In this document: positions 25,715 through 34,157 of the stretch, in pieces
How positions within the stretch are numbered: position 1 is the stretch's first letter
Layout: each line of letters begins with the position of its first letter
Source: Candidatus Acidiferrum typicum
GTDB taxonomy: Bacteria; Acidobacteriota; Terriglobia; Acidiferrales; UBA7541
Assembly: GCA_025463055.1 (NCBI GenBank)
Contig: JAOAPV010000004.1
Location: 1-64,000 of the forward strand
Length of the DNA: 64,000 nt
Direction: 5' to 3'
The notes under the pieces: generated by a model
Seen by the model: the letters and a program-made list of their open reading frames with translations, nothing else
Told to the model about the DNA's origin: nothing
Database searches by the model: none
Made by a program: the position numbers and the translations under genes

Positions 25715-28093
25715 ATGCAGGCCACTTTAGCCGGAAAAAGCAGAGCGACGATCTTCGCGTCCTTAGCCGGCTTATTGCTATTTGTCGCGCCAAGAGCGCG
25801 GGCGCAGGACCGCGCGAATGAAGGCGACCCGCCAGCGCGCGTTGCGCGCATCAGCTATTTGGATGGCAACGTGTCGTTTCAGCCGTCGGGAACGGAAGAC
25901 TGGGCGGCAGCGGCGAAGAATCGGCCTGTTACGGTTGGCGACAAGTTGTGGACAGATCAGGACTCCCGGGCCGAACTGGAAGCGGGAGCAGCGACGGTGC
26001 ATCTCGGCAGCATGACTGCGCTTTCCTTCTTGAACCTGGACGAAAACATTCTGCAAGCGCGCATCGCCGAGGGCGCCATTAACTTCCGCATTCGGGAAAT
26101 GCGGGAGGGCGATTTGTATGAGGTCGATACTCCGAACCTGGCGTTTACAGTGAAGGAGGCGGGAGCCTTCCGCGTCGATGTTAATGAGAATGGTGACGGC
26201 ACGCGGGTCACGGTGATTCGCGGAGAAGGCGAAATCACAGCGGGTGGGCAGACGTATGAGGTGCATGCCGGCGAGCAGGCGGAACTCAACGGTGTGGACA
26301 ACCCGGAATACAACGTGGAGCGCGCTCCAGCTCCGGACGACTTGGATCGTTGGGCTTCGGATCGGGACCTCAAAGAAGATAACTCAGTATCGGCGAAATA
26401 TGTGAATCGCGACGTTCCCGGTTATTCAGACCTGGATGACTACGGATCATGGCGCGAAGAGCCGGACTACGGCCCCGTCTGGTACCCGCACACAGTGGCT
26501 GTCGGATGGGCTCCGTATAGTTACGGATATTGGAATTGGGTTGGGCCGTGGGGCTGGACTTGGGTGGACTATGCGCCTTGGGGCTTTGCGCCGTTTCACT
26601 ATGGCCGATGGGCATATGTTGGCGGCGGGTGGGGCTGGTGCCCGGGACCTGTCTACGAGCGTCCGTTCTATGGACCGGCGTTTGTCGGATTTGTGGGCGG
26701 AGAGCATTTCGGATTTGGGTTTGGATTTGGCGGTGGCTTTGGCGGCGGGATCGGGTGGTTCCCTCTGGGTTTTCGCGAACCGTTCCATCCCTGGTATCAC
26801 GCCAGCGACCGCTACTTCCGGAACGTAAACATCACGAATACGCGCATCACAAACGTGAATGTGCTAAACGTCCACAATAATAATTACAACTACGCTTATG
26901 CGCACAACGTTCGTGCAGTGACGGCGGCTTCCCGCAATGCGTTTGTGAACGGACAAGCTATTAATCGCGGATCGATGCGTGTAACGGAATCGTCGCTGCG
27001 CGGTGCGCAGGTGACCAACCGCGCGAACTTCACGCCGACGCGGAGCAGTTTCACCGGCGCGGCAAATGCTCGCGGACGAGTGTCGACTCCGCCATCTTCT
27101 GTGACGAATCGATCTGTGGTGGCACGGACAGCTCCGGGTGCCGCTGCTTCGCACATGCCGGTGCGGACTATGGATACTCGCGGACTCTCCGCGGGTCGCG
27201 CAGGAAATGGCGCGGCCAACGGCGGAGTGAATCGCGGAGGGAACAACGCGGGCTTCGGAGCTCGCAATGGCGCCGGAACTTCTGTGTCGCCAAATAATCG
27301 CCCCGGCAGTGAAGTAAATAATGGCGCGATGTCTTCGCGACAGCGCGAGCTCTCCAACAATCGGCCGCCGTCGGCGAGCGCAAACGCTGGCGTGAATGGA
27401 CGCGCTTCCGTGAACGGCAACGCTTCGGCGAACCGACCGGGAAATAGCGGATCGCGAAGCTGGTCGGCGCAAGGAAATAGTACGGATCGCGGACGGGCGC
27501 CGCAGGGGTTCGGTAGCGCTTCTTCCAACCGTCCGAATGCGGGCAGCCAAACGGCACCCTCTGCAAGTACAAACCGGCCGCCGTTGGCAGGGTCGGGAAA
27601 TAGCCGGCCGGCCGAAAGCGGAAACTCGCGCTCGAACGCCCCGGCTTATAACAGCAACCGGCCATCGTCTTCGCCATCGAATGGTGGGCGCGGCTACTCG
27701 AACGGGAACCGCTCTTATCAGCCGCCCGCTCGCTCGGGTGCGCCAAGTTACTCGAACTCGCCGTCATACAACAATCGCGGAGGCAACGGCTCGTATCAAC
27801 CGCCAGCACGCTCTAGTGCTCCGAGCTACTCAAATGCGCCGTCGTACAACAATCGCGGAGGCAGCGGCTCATATCAGGCGCCAGCGCGCTCCTATTCTGC
27901 GCCTTCGTACTCGGCCCCAGCGCGCTCTTCCTCGGCGCCCTCGTACTCAGCACCTTCCCGCTCTTATTCCGCTCCTAGTCACAGTTACGGGGGCGGCGGA
28001 GGCGCGAGTCACGGTGGTGGGGGAGGTGGCGGCAACTCTCGCGGCGGTGGTGGCGGTGGTGGCTCTCACGGAGGCAGCCCTCACGGACGCTAA
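25715..28093 (+). CDS. Secreted FecR-like / DUF6600-type protein, paralogue 1
   Basis: 792 residues from the ATG at 25715, which has AGGGG about 9 bp upstream. A signal peptide (ATIFASLAGLLLFVAPRARAQ) is followed by a FecR-like beta domain (about 38-210: VARISYLDGNVSFQPSG, LYEVDTPNLAFTV, GEGEITAGGQTYEVHAGEQA). A Trp/Tyr/Gly-rich module follows (about 240-345: GSWREEPDYGPVWYP, WAPYSYGYWNWVGPWGW, PWGFAPFHYGRW), matching what is called DUF6600 in similar proteins. The C-terminal 400 residues are Asn/Ser/Arg/Gly-rich low complexity, ending in glycine runs with SHGG. A cell-surface or matrix role is inferred. The next gene is its paralogue. Confidence 0.85.
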   Translation: MQATLAGKSRATIFASLAGLLLFVAPRARAQDRANEGDPPARVARISYLDGNVSFQPSGTEDWAAAAKNRPVTVGDKLWTDQDSRAELEAGAATVHLGSMTALSFLNLDENILQARIAEGAINFRIREMREGDLYEVDTPNLAFTVKEAGAFRVDVNENGDGTRVTVIRGEGEITAGGQTYEVHAGEQAELNGVDNPEYNVERAPAPDDLDRWASDRDLKEDNSVSAKYVNRDVPGYSDLDDYGSWREEPDYGPVWYPHTVAVGWAPYSYGYWNWVGPWGWTWVDYAPWGFAPFHYGRWAYVGGGWGWCPGPVYERPFYGPAFVGFVGGEHFGFGFGFGGGFGGGIGWFPLGFREPFHPWYHASDRYFRNVNITNTRITNVNVLNVHNNNYNYAYAHNVRAVTAASRNAFVNGQAINRGSMRVTESSLRGAQVTNRANFTPTRSSFTGAANARGRVSTPPSSVTNRSVVARTAPGAAASHMPVRTMDTRGLSAGRAGNGAANGGVNRGGNNAGFGARNGAGTSVSPNNRPGSEVNNGAMSSRQRELSNNRPPSASANAGVNGRASVNGNASANRPGNSGSRSWSAQGNSTDRGRAPQGFGSASSNRPNAGSQTAPSASTNRPPLAGSGNSRPAESGNSRSNAPAYNSNRPSSSPSNGGRGYSNGNRSYQPPARSGAPSYSNSPSYNNRGGNGSYQPPARSSAPSYSNAPSYNNRGGSGSYQAPARSYSAPSYSAPARSSSAPSYSAPSRSYSAPSHSYGGGGGASHGGGGGGGNSRGGGGGGGSHGGSPHGR

Positions 28094-28108
28094 AATTTCC
28101 GGCACGAA

Positions 28109-28137
28109 GCCCGCCCCAAATCGGGGCGGGCTTTTTT
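28109..28137 (+). terminator. Rho-independent terminator
   Basis: Strong GC hairpin gcccgcccc-aaat-cggggcgggc followed by TTTTTT, 15 bp after the stop of FecR-like paralogue 1. Confidence 0.93.
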
Positions 28138-28392
28138 GTGTTTAGAACGTCTGTGAACCGAAACATTCCTCGCGCAACTCTGCGCAACTCTTAGATCTCC
28201 AAGGTGTTTATTCAGAATGAGAGACTCGGGCCTTTTCTGATTAGACATAGGGAAAATGCCCGATAGGGGAAGGTGCCGGATGCGGTTCATACTCGTACCA
28301 TCGGCTCCCAGGTACCCAGATCCAACCAAGTAAAAATAAACGCGGCCAATGAAGGCAGACCTGCCGCGACAGGTTCAGGAGAGAATCTGATT
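28138..28392. other. Intergenic region between the two FecR-like genes
   Basis: 255 bp holding a tandem 10-bp repeat gcgcaactct (28172-28191) and, at its right end, an AGGAGA ribosome-binding site. The preceding terminator implies that paralogue 2 has its own promoter in this stretch, but none could be picked confidently. Confidence 0.5.
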
Positions 28393-30990
28393 ATGAGAAA
28401 ACACGCGCTCAAACTTACAAGTCTGATCGCCATGGCACTAGCCGTGACATTGTTGGGACCGGCGCGAGCAGCAGCCGATGATGACGATCCGCCCTCACGC
28501 GTGGCTCGTCTTAGCGTTGCTGATGGCTCTGTTTCGTTTCAGCCGGCGGGAACGCAGGATTGGGTTGGTGCAGTGGTGAACCGGCCCATGACCACCGGAG
28601 ACAAACTTTGGGCTGACCGTGATTCGCGCGCGGAGCTGCAAATCGGCTCGGGCTCAATTCGTCTCGGCGCGAACACTGGCTTTTCGTTTTTGAATCTGGA
28701 CGACAGAACCGTACAACTGCAGTTAACGGAAGGAACGGTGCGAATTCGTTTGCGGCGCCTGAATCGCGGCGAAATTTTTGAGGTCGATACGCCAAACCTG
28801 GCCTTCACCGCTTTGCGCCCCGGCATTTATCGCATCAACGTGAATGAAGCGGGCGACACCACGGTGGTCGTGGTTCGCGATGGCGATGGAGAAGTCACCG
28901 GTGGTGGCCAATCCTATAGCGTGCACGCGGATGAAACCGGGATATTTAGCGGCACCGATCAACTGAACGCCGATATCGAAGGTGTAGGCAATGACGACGA
29001 TCTCGAGCGCTGGTCGTATGAACGCGACCGCCGGGAAGATCATTCTGCGTCGCGGCGGTACGTTTCGGAAGAAGCCATCGGATATGAGGACCTCGATCAA
29101 TATGGGGGATGGCGCGACACGCCCGACTACGGCACTGTCTGGTTTCCACGTACTACCGTAGTTGGTTGGGCGCCTTATCGCTACGGCCATTGGGTTTGGA
29201 TCGCGCCATGGGGCTACACGTGGGTCGATGATGAGCCGTGGGGTTTCGCACCATTCCATTACGGCCGCTGGATAGCCGTTGGCGGAGCTTGGGGCTGGGT
29301 GCCGTGTCGGCCGGGTGCAGTGGGTGTGGCGTATGTGCGTCCGGTTTACGCGCCCGCGCTTGTCGCTTGGGTCGGCGGACCTCACGTGGCAGTTGGAGTC
29401 GTGGTTGGTGGCGGTGAATCCGTGGGCTGGTTTCCGCTGGGACCGCGTGAAGTCTACGTTCCTTCCTATCGCGTAAGCCGGAATTATGTGAACAACGTGA
29501 ACGTCACGAACACCACGGTAAACACAACTGTGGTGAACAACTACTACAACACGGTGGTGGTGAATAAGACCACGGTCAATAACGTGACGTATGTAAATCA
29601 ACGCGTGCCTGGCGGGGTGACCGCGACATCCGCGCAAGTTTTGTCGACCTCACAGCCTGTGGGGCGGAACGTCATGCGTGTGGACGAGAGGCAAATGGCG
29701 AGCGCGCATGTAAACGTACGCGGACCCGCCGTGGCGCCCGAGCGTCAGGCGTTCGTGGGAGCCGGCAGACCAGCGCAAGCACGCCCGCCCGAACAAGTTG
29801 TGACTCGCGCCGTGGTCGCGAGAACGGCGCCGCCACCACCGCCAGCACCGATTGACAGGCAGCAGGCGCTTATCCGGCAAAATGGCGGCCAGCCGCCCGC
29901 GGCTTCGCAGGTTCGGAGCGCTGAGGCTCAACAGGCGAGACCCGCGGCTGTCGTCAGGATGGCTCCCGCGGCCCGGCCGACAACGCCGCAGCAACGGAAC
30001 GCCGGAAACGCGCCACCGCAGAACGAAAATCAGAACGTGAATCGGCCGATGCAGCAGCAAGGCAACGTTCAGCCAAACAATCGGCCGGGCACGCCGCCAG
30101 CAAATGCCGAGCGGCCAAACAACGCGCCACCGAACCGTCCGCAAAATGCACAGGCTCCGAATGCGCCTGCGCCGAACGACCGGCCCAATAACCAGCATAC
30201 TGATCGTCCGCCATCGGCGCGGCCGCCGGCCGAGCAGCCGAATACTGCGGCTCCGAATGCGCAGCCGAATCGTCCATCGAATAACGATAGGCCGAACGCA
30301 GCGCCTCCGGCTCCGAACGGGCAGCCCAACCGGCCACCAAACGACAGGCCAAACACGCCGCCGAATGCGCAGCCCAATCGTCCATCGAATAACGATAGGC
30401 CGAACGCAGCGCCTCCGGCCCCGAACGGGCAGCCCAACCGGCCATCAAACGATCGGCCGAACATTGCGCCGCCGAATGCACAACCCAATCGTCCACCGAA
30501 TAGCGATAGGCCGAACGTAGCGCCTCCGGCTCCGAACGGGCAGCCCAATCCGCCTGCAAGCAACAATCGGCCGGTCAATGAACGCAATGATCGGCCTCCA
30601 TCGGCGACCCGGCCAGCGAATCCGCCGCCGAACGGCAATCAGCAGCAACCTCCGCCGCAAGCGGAGCGTCAACAGGCGCCCCCGCCGCGTCAGCAGCAGC
30701 AACCTCCGCCACAAGCGGAGCGTCAACAGCAGCCGCCGCCGCGTCAACAGCAGCAAGAGCGTCCGCCACAAGCGGAGCGTCAGCAGGCGCCTCCGCCGCG
30801 TCAACAGCAGCAACCTCCGCCACAAGCGGAGCGTCAACAGGCGCCTCCGCCGCGTCAACAGCAGCAAGCGCCTCCGCCACAAGCGGAGCGTCAGCAGGCG
30901 CCTCCGCCGCGTCAACAGCAGCAAGAACGCCCAAAGCAACAGGAAAAACCCAAGGAAAAGGAAAAGGACAAGCCGCCTAATAAGGGGTAG
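28393..30990 (+). CDS. Secreted FecR-like / DUF6600-type protein, paralogue 2
   Basis: 865 residues from the ATG at 28393, with TCAGGAGAG upstream. Same order as paralogue 1: signal peptide (LTSLIAMALAVTLLGPARAA), FecR-like domain (VARLSVADGSVSFQPAG, GDKLWADRDSRAELQ, IFEVDTPNLAFTAL), then the Trp-rich module (YGGWRDTPDYGTVWFP, WAPYRYGHWVWIAPWGY, PWGFAPFHYGRW). The C-terminal region differs: instead of Ser/Gly it is Asn/Pro/Gln-rich, with about 37-residue RPNNAAPPAPNGQPNRP-like units and then five 18-19-residue QPPPQAERQQAPPPRQQ units, ending KEKEKDKPPNKG. This suggests ancient duplication with free divergence of the tails. Function unknown; an envelope location is inferred. Confidence 0.85.
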   Translation: MRKHALKLTSLIAMALAVTLLGPARAAADDDDPPSRVARLSVADGSVSFQPAGTQDWVGAVVNRPMTTGDKLWADRDSRAELQIGSGSIRLGANTGFSFLNLDDRTVQLQLTEGTVRIRLRRLNRGEIFEVDTPNLAFTALRPGIYRINVNEAGDTTVVVVRDGDGEVTGGGQSYSVHADETGIFSGTDQLNADIEGVGNDDDLERWSYERDRREDHSASRRYVSEEAIGYEDLDQYGGWRDTPDYGTVWFPRTTVVGWAPYRYGHWVWIAPWGYTWVDDEPWGFAPFHYGRWIAVGGAWGWVPCRPGAVGVAYVRPVYAPALVAWVGGPHVAVGVVVGGGESVGWFPLGPREVYVPSYRVSRNYVNNVNVTNTTVNTTVVNNYYNTVVVNKTTVNNVTYVNQRVPGGVTATSAQVLSTSQPVGRNVMRVDERQMASAHVNVRGPAVAPERQAFVGAGRPAQARPPEQVVTRAVVARTAPPPPPAPIDRQQALIRQNGGQPPAASQVRSAEAQQARPAAVVRMAPAARPTTPQQRNAGNAPPQNENQNVNRPMQQQGNVQPNNRPGTPPANAERPNNAPPNRPQNAQAPNAPAPNDRPNNQHTDRPPSARPPAEQPNTAAPNAQPNRPSNNDRPNAAPPAPNGQPNRPPNDRPNTPPNAQPNRPSNNDRPNAAPPAPNGQPNRPSNDRPNIAPPNAQPNRPPNSDRPNVAPPAPNGQPNPPASNNRPVNERNDRPPSATRPANPPPNGNQQQPPPQAERQQAPPPRQQQQPPPQAERQQQPPPRQQQQERPPQAERQQAPPPRQQQQPPPQAERQQAPPPRQQQQAPPPQAERQQAPPPRQQQQERPKQQEKPKEKEKDKPPNKG
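30259..30560 (+). repeat. Three coding repeats of about 105-111 bp in paralogue 2
   Basis: Units beginning near 30259, 30364 and 30475 each encode an AQPNRP...NDRPN...PPAPNGQPN-like segment with high nucleotide identity (for example, cgaacgcagcgcctccgg occurs twice unchanged). They lie wholly inside the reading frame. Confidence 0.8.
30649..30924 (+). repeat. Five tandem 54/57-bp coding repeats in paralogue 2
   Basis: Units at 30649-30702, 30703-30756, 30757-30813, 30814-30867 and 30868-30924 encode PPPQAERQQ-APPPRQQQQ-like peptides. The 57-bp units carry one extra codon. Length always changes by multiples of three, so the frame is kept. Confidence 0.9.
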
Positions 30991-31011
30991 TTCTCCTTTC
31001 CAGGACGTTTC

Positions 31012-31050
31012 GGGCGGAGCAGTCGCCGAAAGGCAGGCTCCGCCCTTTTT
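31012..31050 (+). terminator. Rho-independent terminator
   Basis: Hairpin arms gggcggagc (31012-31020) and gctccgccc (31037-31045) followed by TTTTTATTTT, 22 bp after the stop of FecR-like paralogue 2. Confidence 0.92.
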
Positions 31051-31145
31051 ATTTTGACTCGCGAATTATTTCCGATCTTCCGGAGTCAGCAGCGCCCAGC
31101 CGATGCATTAATTGCTCCCTTCGCATAAACTCAATTTGCGCGGAC

Positions 31146-31937
31146 ATGGCGAAAAATGTGAGCACGAGTGGCTTGAGACGGCGATCCCCAGGTTGCATTG
31201 AGCTAATACCCGTCCCCGGTTTGCCGGAGATTCGTGAGGGCAATGATCTAGCAGGCCTAATTTTTGCGGCGGCCCGTAAGGCGAGAATAGTATTCGAGGA
31301 CGCCGATATTGTGGTGGTCGCGCAAAAAGTCGTTTCTAAAGCGGAGGGTCGTATTGCAAGGCTCTCCACTGTTGAGCCTTCCGGAGGCGCAATGCAGCTC
31401 GCTGCCAAGGGCGGCAGAGATCCGCGTTTGGTGGAGGTTATTCTGCGGGAGTCAGGGCGGATCGTGCGCGAGCATCCGGTGCTGATCGTGGAAACGCACC
31501 ACGGTTTTGTTTGCGCCAATGCGGGAGTGGATCACTCGAATGTACCAGGAGACGACGTGGTCACGCTGCTTCCGAAAGACCCGGACCGCTCGGCACGTGT
31601 ACTAGCAGAAGCGCTCAGACGACTAAGCCAGAAGCGCGTCGCCGTGGTAATTAGTGACACGTTCGGCCGGCCATGGCGCCTCGGACTGACGAACGTCGCG
31701 GTCGGCGCGGCAGGCATCCCCGTGCTGCTGGATTTGCGCGGGTCGCGCGACCGCAACTCGAAACCATTGCAAGCCACGATACTGGCGATCGCGGACGACC
31801 TCGCTGCCGCTGCCGGGCTGGTGATGGGCAAGCGGGAAGGCCTCCCTGCGGTCATCATTCGTGGGTATAAATACCGGCCCGCACAGGAACCTGCCACAAA
31901 AATCATCCGGCCTGCGGGCGAGGATTTATTCCGCTAA
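31146..31937 (+). CDS. cofE: Coenzyme F420-0:L-glutamate ligase
   Basis: 263 residues, the length of the stand-alone archaeal-type enzyme; the C-terminal nitroreductase-like domain of actinobacterial FbiB is absent. Typical CofE segments are IELIPVPGLPEIREGNDLAGLI, DIVVVAQKVVSKAEGR, RIVREHPVLIVETHHGFVCANAGVDHSN, VVISDTFGRPWRLGLTNVAVGAAGI and DDLAAAAGLVMGK. It adds glutamates to F420-0. It is the first gene of a cofE-cofG-cofD cluster; its TAA is 1 bp before the cofG ATG. Confidence 0.95.
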   Translation: MAKNVSTSGLRRRSPGCIELIPVPGLPEIREGNDLAGLIFAAARKARIVFEDADIVVVAQKVVSKAEGRIARLSTVEPSGGAMQLAAKGGRDPRLVEVILRESGRIVREHPVLIVETHHGFVCANAGVDHSNVPGDDVVTLLPKDPDRSARVLAEALRRLSQKRVAVVISDTFGRPWRLGLTNVAVGAAGIPVLLDLRGSRDRNSKPLQATILAIADDLAAAAGLVMGKREGLPAVIIRGYKYRPAQEPATKIIRPAGEDLFR

Positions 31938-31938
31938 G

Positions 31939-33189
31939 ATGGACTTGAGAGATTGCTGCGCCGCGGACCATGACTCGACCACCATGGAACTACTGCCACA
32001 ACGAGAAGCAAGTAGACTCCCCTCTGACGTGAGCCATAGCGCGCTGACGGAGTTGCTCGAGGTGGGGCGGGATACGGGGTCGCTGGATCGCGAAGCCGCT
32101 CTTTTTTTGGCCTCGCGCGCGCCGCTTGCGGATCTAATTGCGGTTGCTAGCGAGCTTCGCGCGCGCGGGAAGGGAACTGTCGTTTCGTTCTCAAAAAAAG
32201 TCTTCATTCCGCTGACCACACTTTGCCGCGATTACTGCAGCTATTGCACGTTTCGCAAAGATCCGGGGCAGCCTGGAGCGCACTTCATGACTCCCGACGA
32301 AGTGCAGGGACTGGCCGAGCGAGCGCGCGATGCTGGATGTAAAGAGGCGCTATTCAGCCTCGGCGACCAACCGGAGCGCATTTTTCCGGAAGCGCGCGAT
32401 TTTCTGCGTCAGCAAGGGTTTACGCGCACGCTGGATTACGCTGCGGCGATGTGCGAAATGGTGCTCGAGCGTACGGGTTTGCTGCCTCACGCGAATCCCG
32501 GAGTTATGGATCGCGCGGCGTTGGAGAGGTTCAGGGAATCGAACGCCAGCGTGGGCTTAATGCTCGAAACGGTCAGTACCCGCCTAATGCGCAACGGCTT
32601 GGCGCATTTCAAAGCTCCTGACAAGGTTCCGGCACTGCGTTTGCGCACGATTGAGGAAGCAGGAAAACTTTCGATGGCGTTTACGACGGGAATCCTGATC
32701 GGAATTGGAGAGACCTTCGAGGAGCGTGTTGATTCACTGTTTGCGATCCGCGCTCTGCACGAGAAGTACGGTCACGTTCAGGAAGTGATAGTGCAGAACT
32801 TTCGCGCTAAGCCGGATATTCCCATGGCGCATCACCCTGAGCCATCGATGGACGATATGCTGCGCACTATTGCGATTGCACGTTTGATTCTTGGTCCGCA
32901 CATGAACTTGCAAGCGCCGCCGAATCTCAGCTATGCGGATTTTCCCCGCCTGCTTGAGGCAGGAATCAATGATTGGGGCGGGATCTCGCCGGTCACAAAA
33001 GATTTCATTAATCCCGAGGCAGCGTGGCCGCAAATCACGAAACTGCGCACCGAGACCGAAGCGCGCGGTTTCATTCTGCGGGAGCGGCTTGCGCTTTATC
33101 CCCAATTTGTAACGAGTGGCAAATTTCTGTCGGCTCGCGTGCGCGAACGTGCACAGAGTTTGGCCGATGCCGAGGGTTTTGCGGCGTAG
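31939..33189 (+). CDS. cofG: 7,8-didemethyl-8-hydroxy-5-deazariboflavin synthase, CofG subunit
   Basis: 416 residues. The radical-SAM motif is C96-R-D-Y-C100-S-Y-C103 (CxxxCxxC), followed by RKDPGQPGAHFMTPDEV, EALFSLGDQPE and a C-terminal half with TTGILIGIGETFEERVDSL and NFRAKPDIPMAHHPEPS, all typical of CofG. With CofH it builds the deazaflavin FO from tyrosine and a pyrimidine. The frame is open upstream into cofE; the ATG at 31939 follows the cofE stop directly (31984 is an alternative). The partner cofH is not in this window and the protein is not an FbiC-type fusion, so CofH must be encoded elsewhere for F420 to be made. Confidence 0.95.
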   Translation: MDLRDCCAADHDSTTMELLPQREASRLPSDVSHSALTELLEVGRDTGSLDREAALFLASRAPLADLIAVASELRARGKGTVVSFSKKVFIPLTTLCRDYCSYCTFRKDPGQPGAHFMTPDEVQGLAERARDAGCKEALFSLGDQPERIFPEARDFLRQQGFTRTLDYAAAMCEMVLERTGLLPHANPGVMDRAALERFRESNASVGLMLETVSTRLMRNGLAHFKAPDKVPALRLRTIEEAGKLSMAFTTGILIGIGETFEERVDSLFAIRALHEKYGHVQEVIVQNFRAKPDIPMAHHPEPSMDDMLRTIAIARLILGPHMNLQAPPNLSYADFPRLLEAGINDWGGISPVTKDFINPEAAWPQITKLRTETEARGFILRERLALYPQFVTSGKFLSARVRERAQSLADAEGFAA

Positions 33190-33210
33190 CGGCTGCCTAT
33201 CCATACCTTC

Positions 33211-34155
33211 ATGCCCCCTGCAAAGCGCGAAACTATCACTGCATTGGCTGGAGGCGTAGGCGCCTCCAAACTCCTGCTTGGCCTTCATGAGGTAATCGAC
33301 CCGCGAGACCTTACGGTAATTGTGAACACTGGCGACGACATCACTCTGCATGGTCTGAAAATTTCGCCGGACCTCGATATCGTCACCTACACACTGGCGG
33401 GGATTGTCGATGAGGCAAAGGGGTGGGGCTACCGCGACGAGACGTTTCACGCGCTGACGCGTCTGGCAGCGTTCGGTCGTATCAACTGGTTCAATCTTGG
33501 CGACCGCGACCTGGCTACGCACATCCACCGTTCGGCAATGCTGGCTGAAGGCAAGTCACTGAGCGATGCGGCGGAATCGATTCGTGTTGCACTAGGCGTG
33601 AAGACGAGCATCTTGCCGATGTGCGACGAATCGGTGCCGACGATGATTGACACCGCGGAAGGCGAGCTACATTTCCAGGAATACTTGGTGAAGCGCCGCG
33701 CGGAGCCGGTCGTGCGCCGCATCCGCTTCGATGGCGCCGACAAGGCGCGACCGGCGAAAGGTGTGCTTGAAGCGATTCGAGATGCGGATCGGATTTTGAT
33801 CTGCCCCAGCAATCCGCTCATTAGCATCGGACCGATTTTAGCGGTGCCAGGCATTCGCGAAGCTTTGCGCGCGCGCAAGGAACGTGTTGTTGCTGTTTGC
33901 CCGATTGTAGGCGGCAAATCACTGAAGGGCCCGTCGGACAAGATGCTCGCCGAGCTTGGGTATGAGCCTTCGGCGCTGGGCGTAGCGAAGCTCTATGTTG
34001 ATTTTAGCGGGACGTTTGTAATTGACTCCGCGGATAAAGAGCAAGCAAACGATATTCGCAAGTTAGGAATGAAGGTTGAGGTCGTCCCGACCGTAATGGC
34101 GACTCGCGCGCAAAAGCGCGAACTTGCGCGTTCGCTCGTTACTTTGAAAATGTAG
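33211..34155 (+). CDS. cofD: 2-phospho-L-lactate transferase
   Basis: 314 residues. The N-terminus ITALAGGVGASKLLLGLHEV carries the GGxGxxKL signature of CofD/UPF0052 proteins. Other family segments are VIVNTGDDITLHGLKISPDLDIVTYTLAG, GRINWFNLGDRDLATHIHRSAML, ILICPSNPLISIGPILAVPGI and VCPIVGGKSLKGPSDKMLAELG. CofD joins FO to the activated phospholactyl-type side chain, giving F420-0 or dehydro-F420-0. It follows cofG by 21 bp. The gene making the activated side chain (cofC/fbiD) was not seen here. It converges on the deaminase gene with a 2-bp gap. Confidence 0.95.
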   Translation: MPPAKRETITALAGGVGASKLLLGLHEVIDPRDLTVIVNTGDDITLHGLKISPDLDIVTYTLAGIVDEAKGWGYRDETFHALTRLAAFGRINWFNLGDRDLATHIHRSAMLAEGKSLSDAAESIRVALGVKTSILPMCDESVPTMIDTAEGELHFQEYLVKRRAEPVVRRIRFDGADKARPAKGVLEAIRDADRILICPSNPLISIGPILAVPGIREALRARKERVVAVCPIVGGKSLKGPSDKMLAELGYEPSALGVAKLYVDFSGTFVIDSADKEQANDIRKLGMKVEVVPTVMATRAQKRELARSLVTLKM

Positions 34156-34157
34156 GC

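Noticed and set aside
30649-30924. CRISPR-like array
   Set aside because: Units are contiguous with no unique spacers, keep the reading frame and encode a Pro/Gln-rich peptide, so this is a coding minisatellite.
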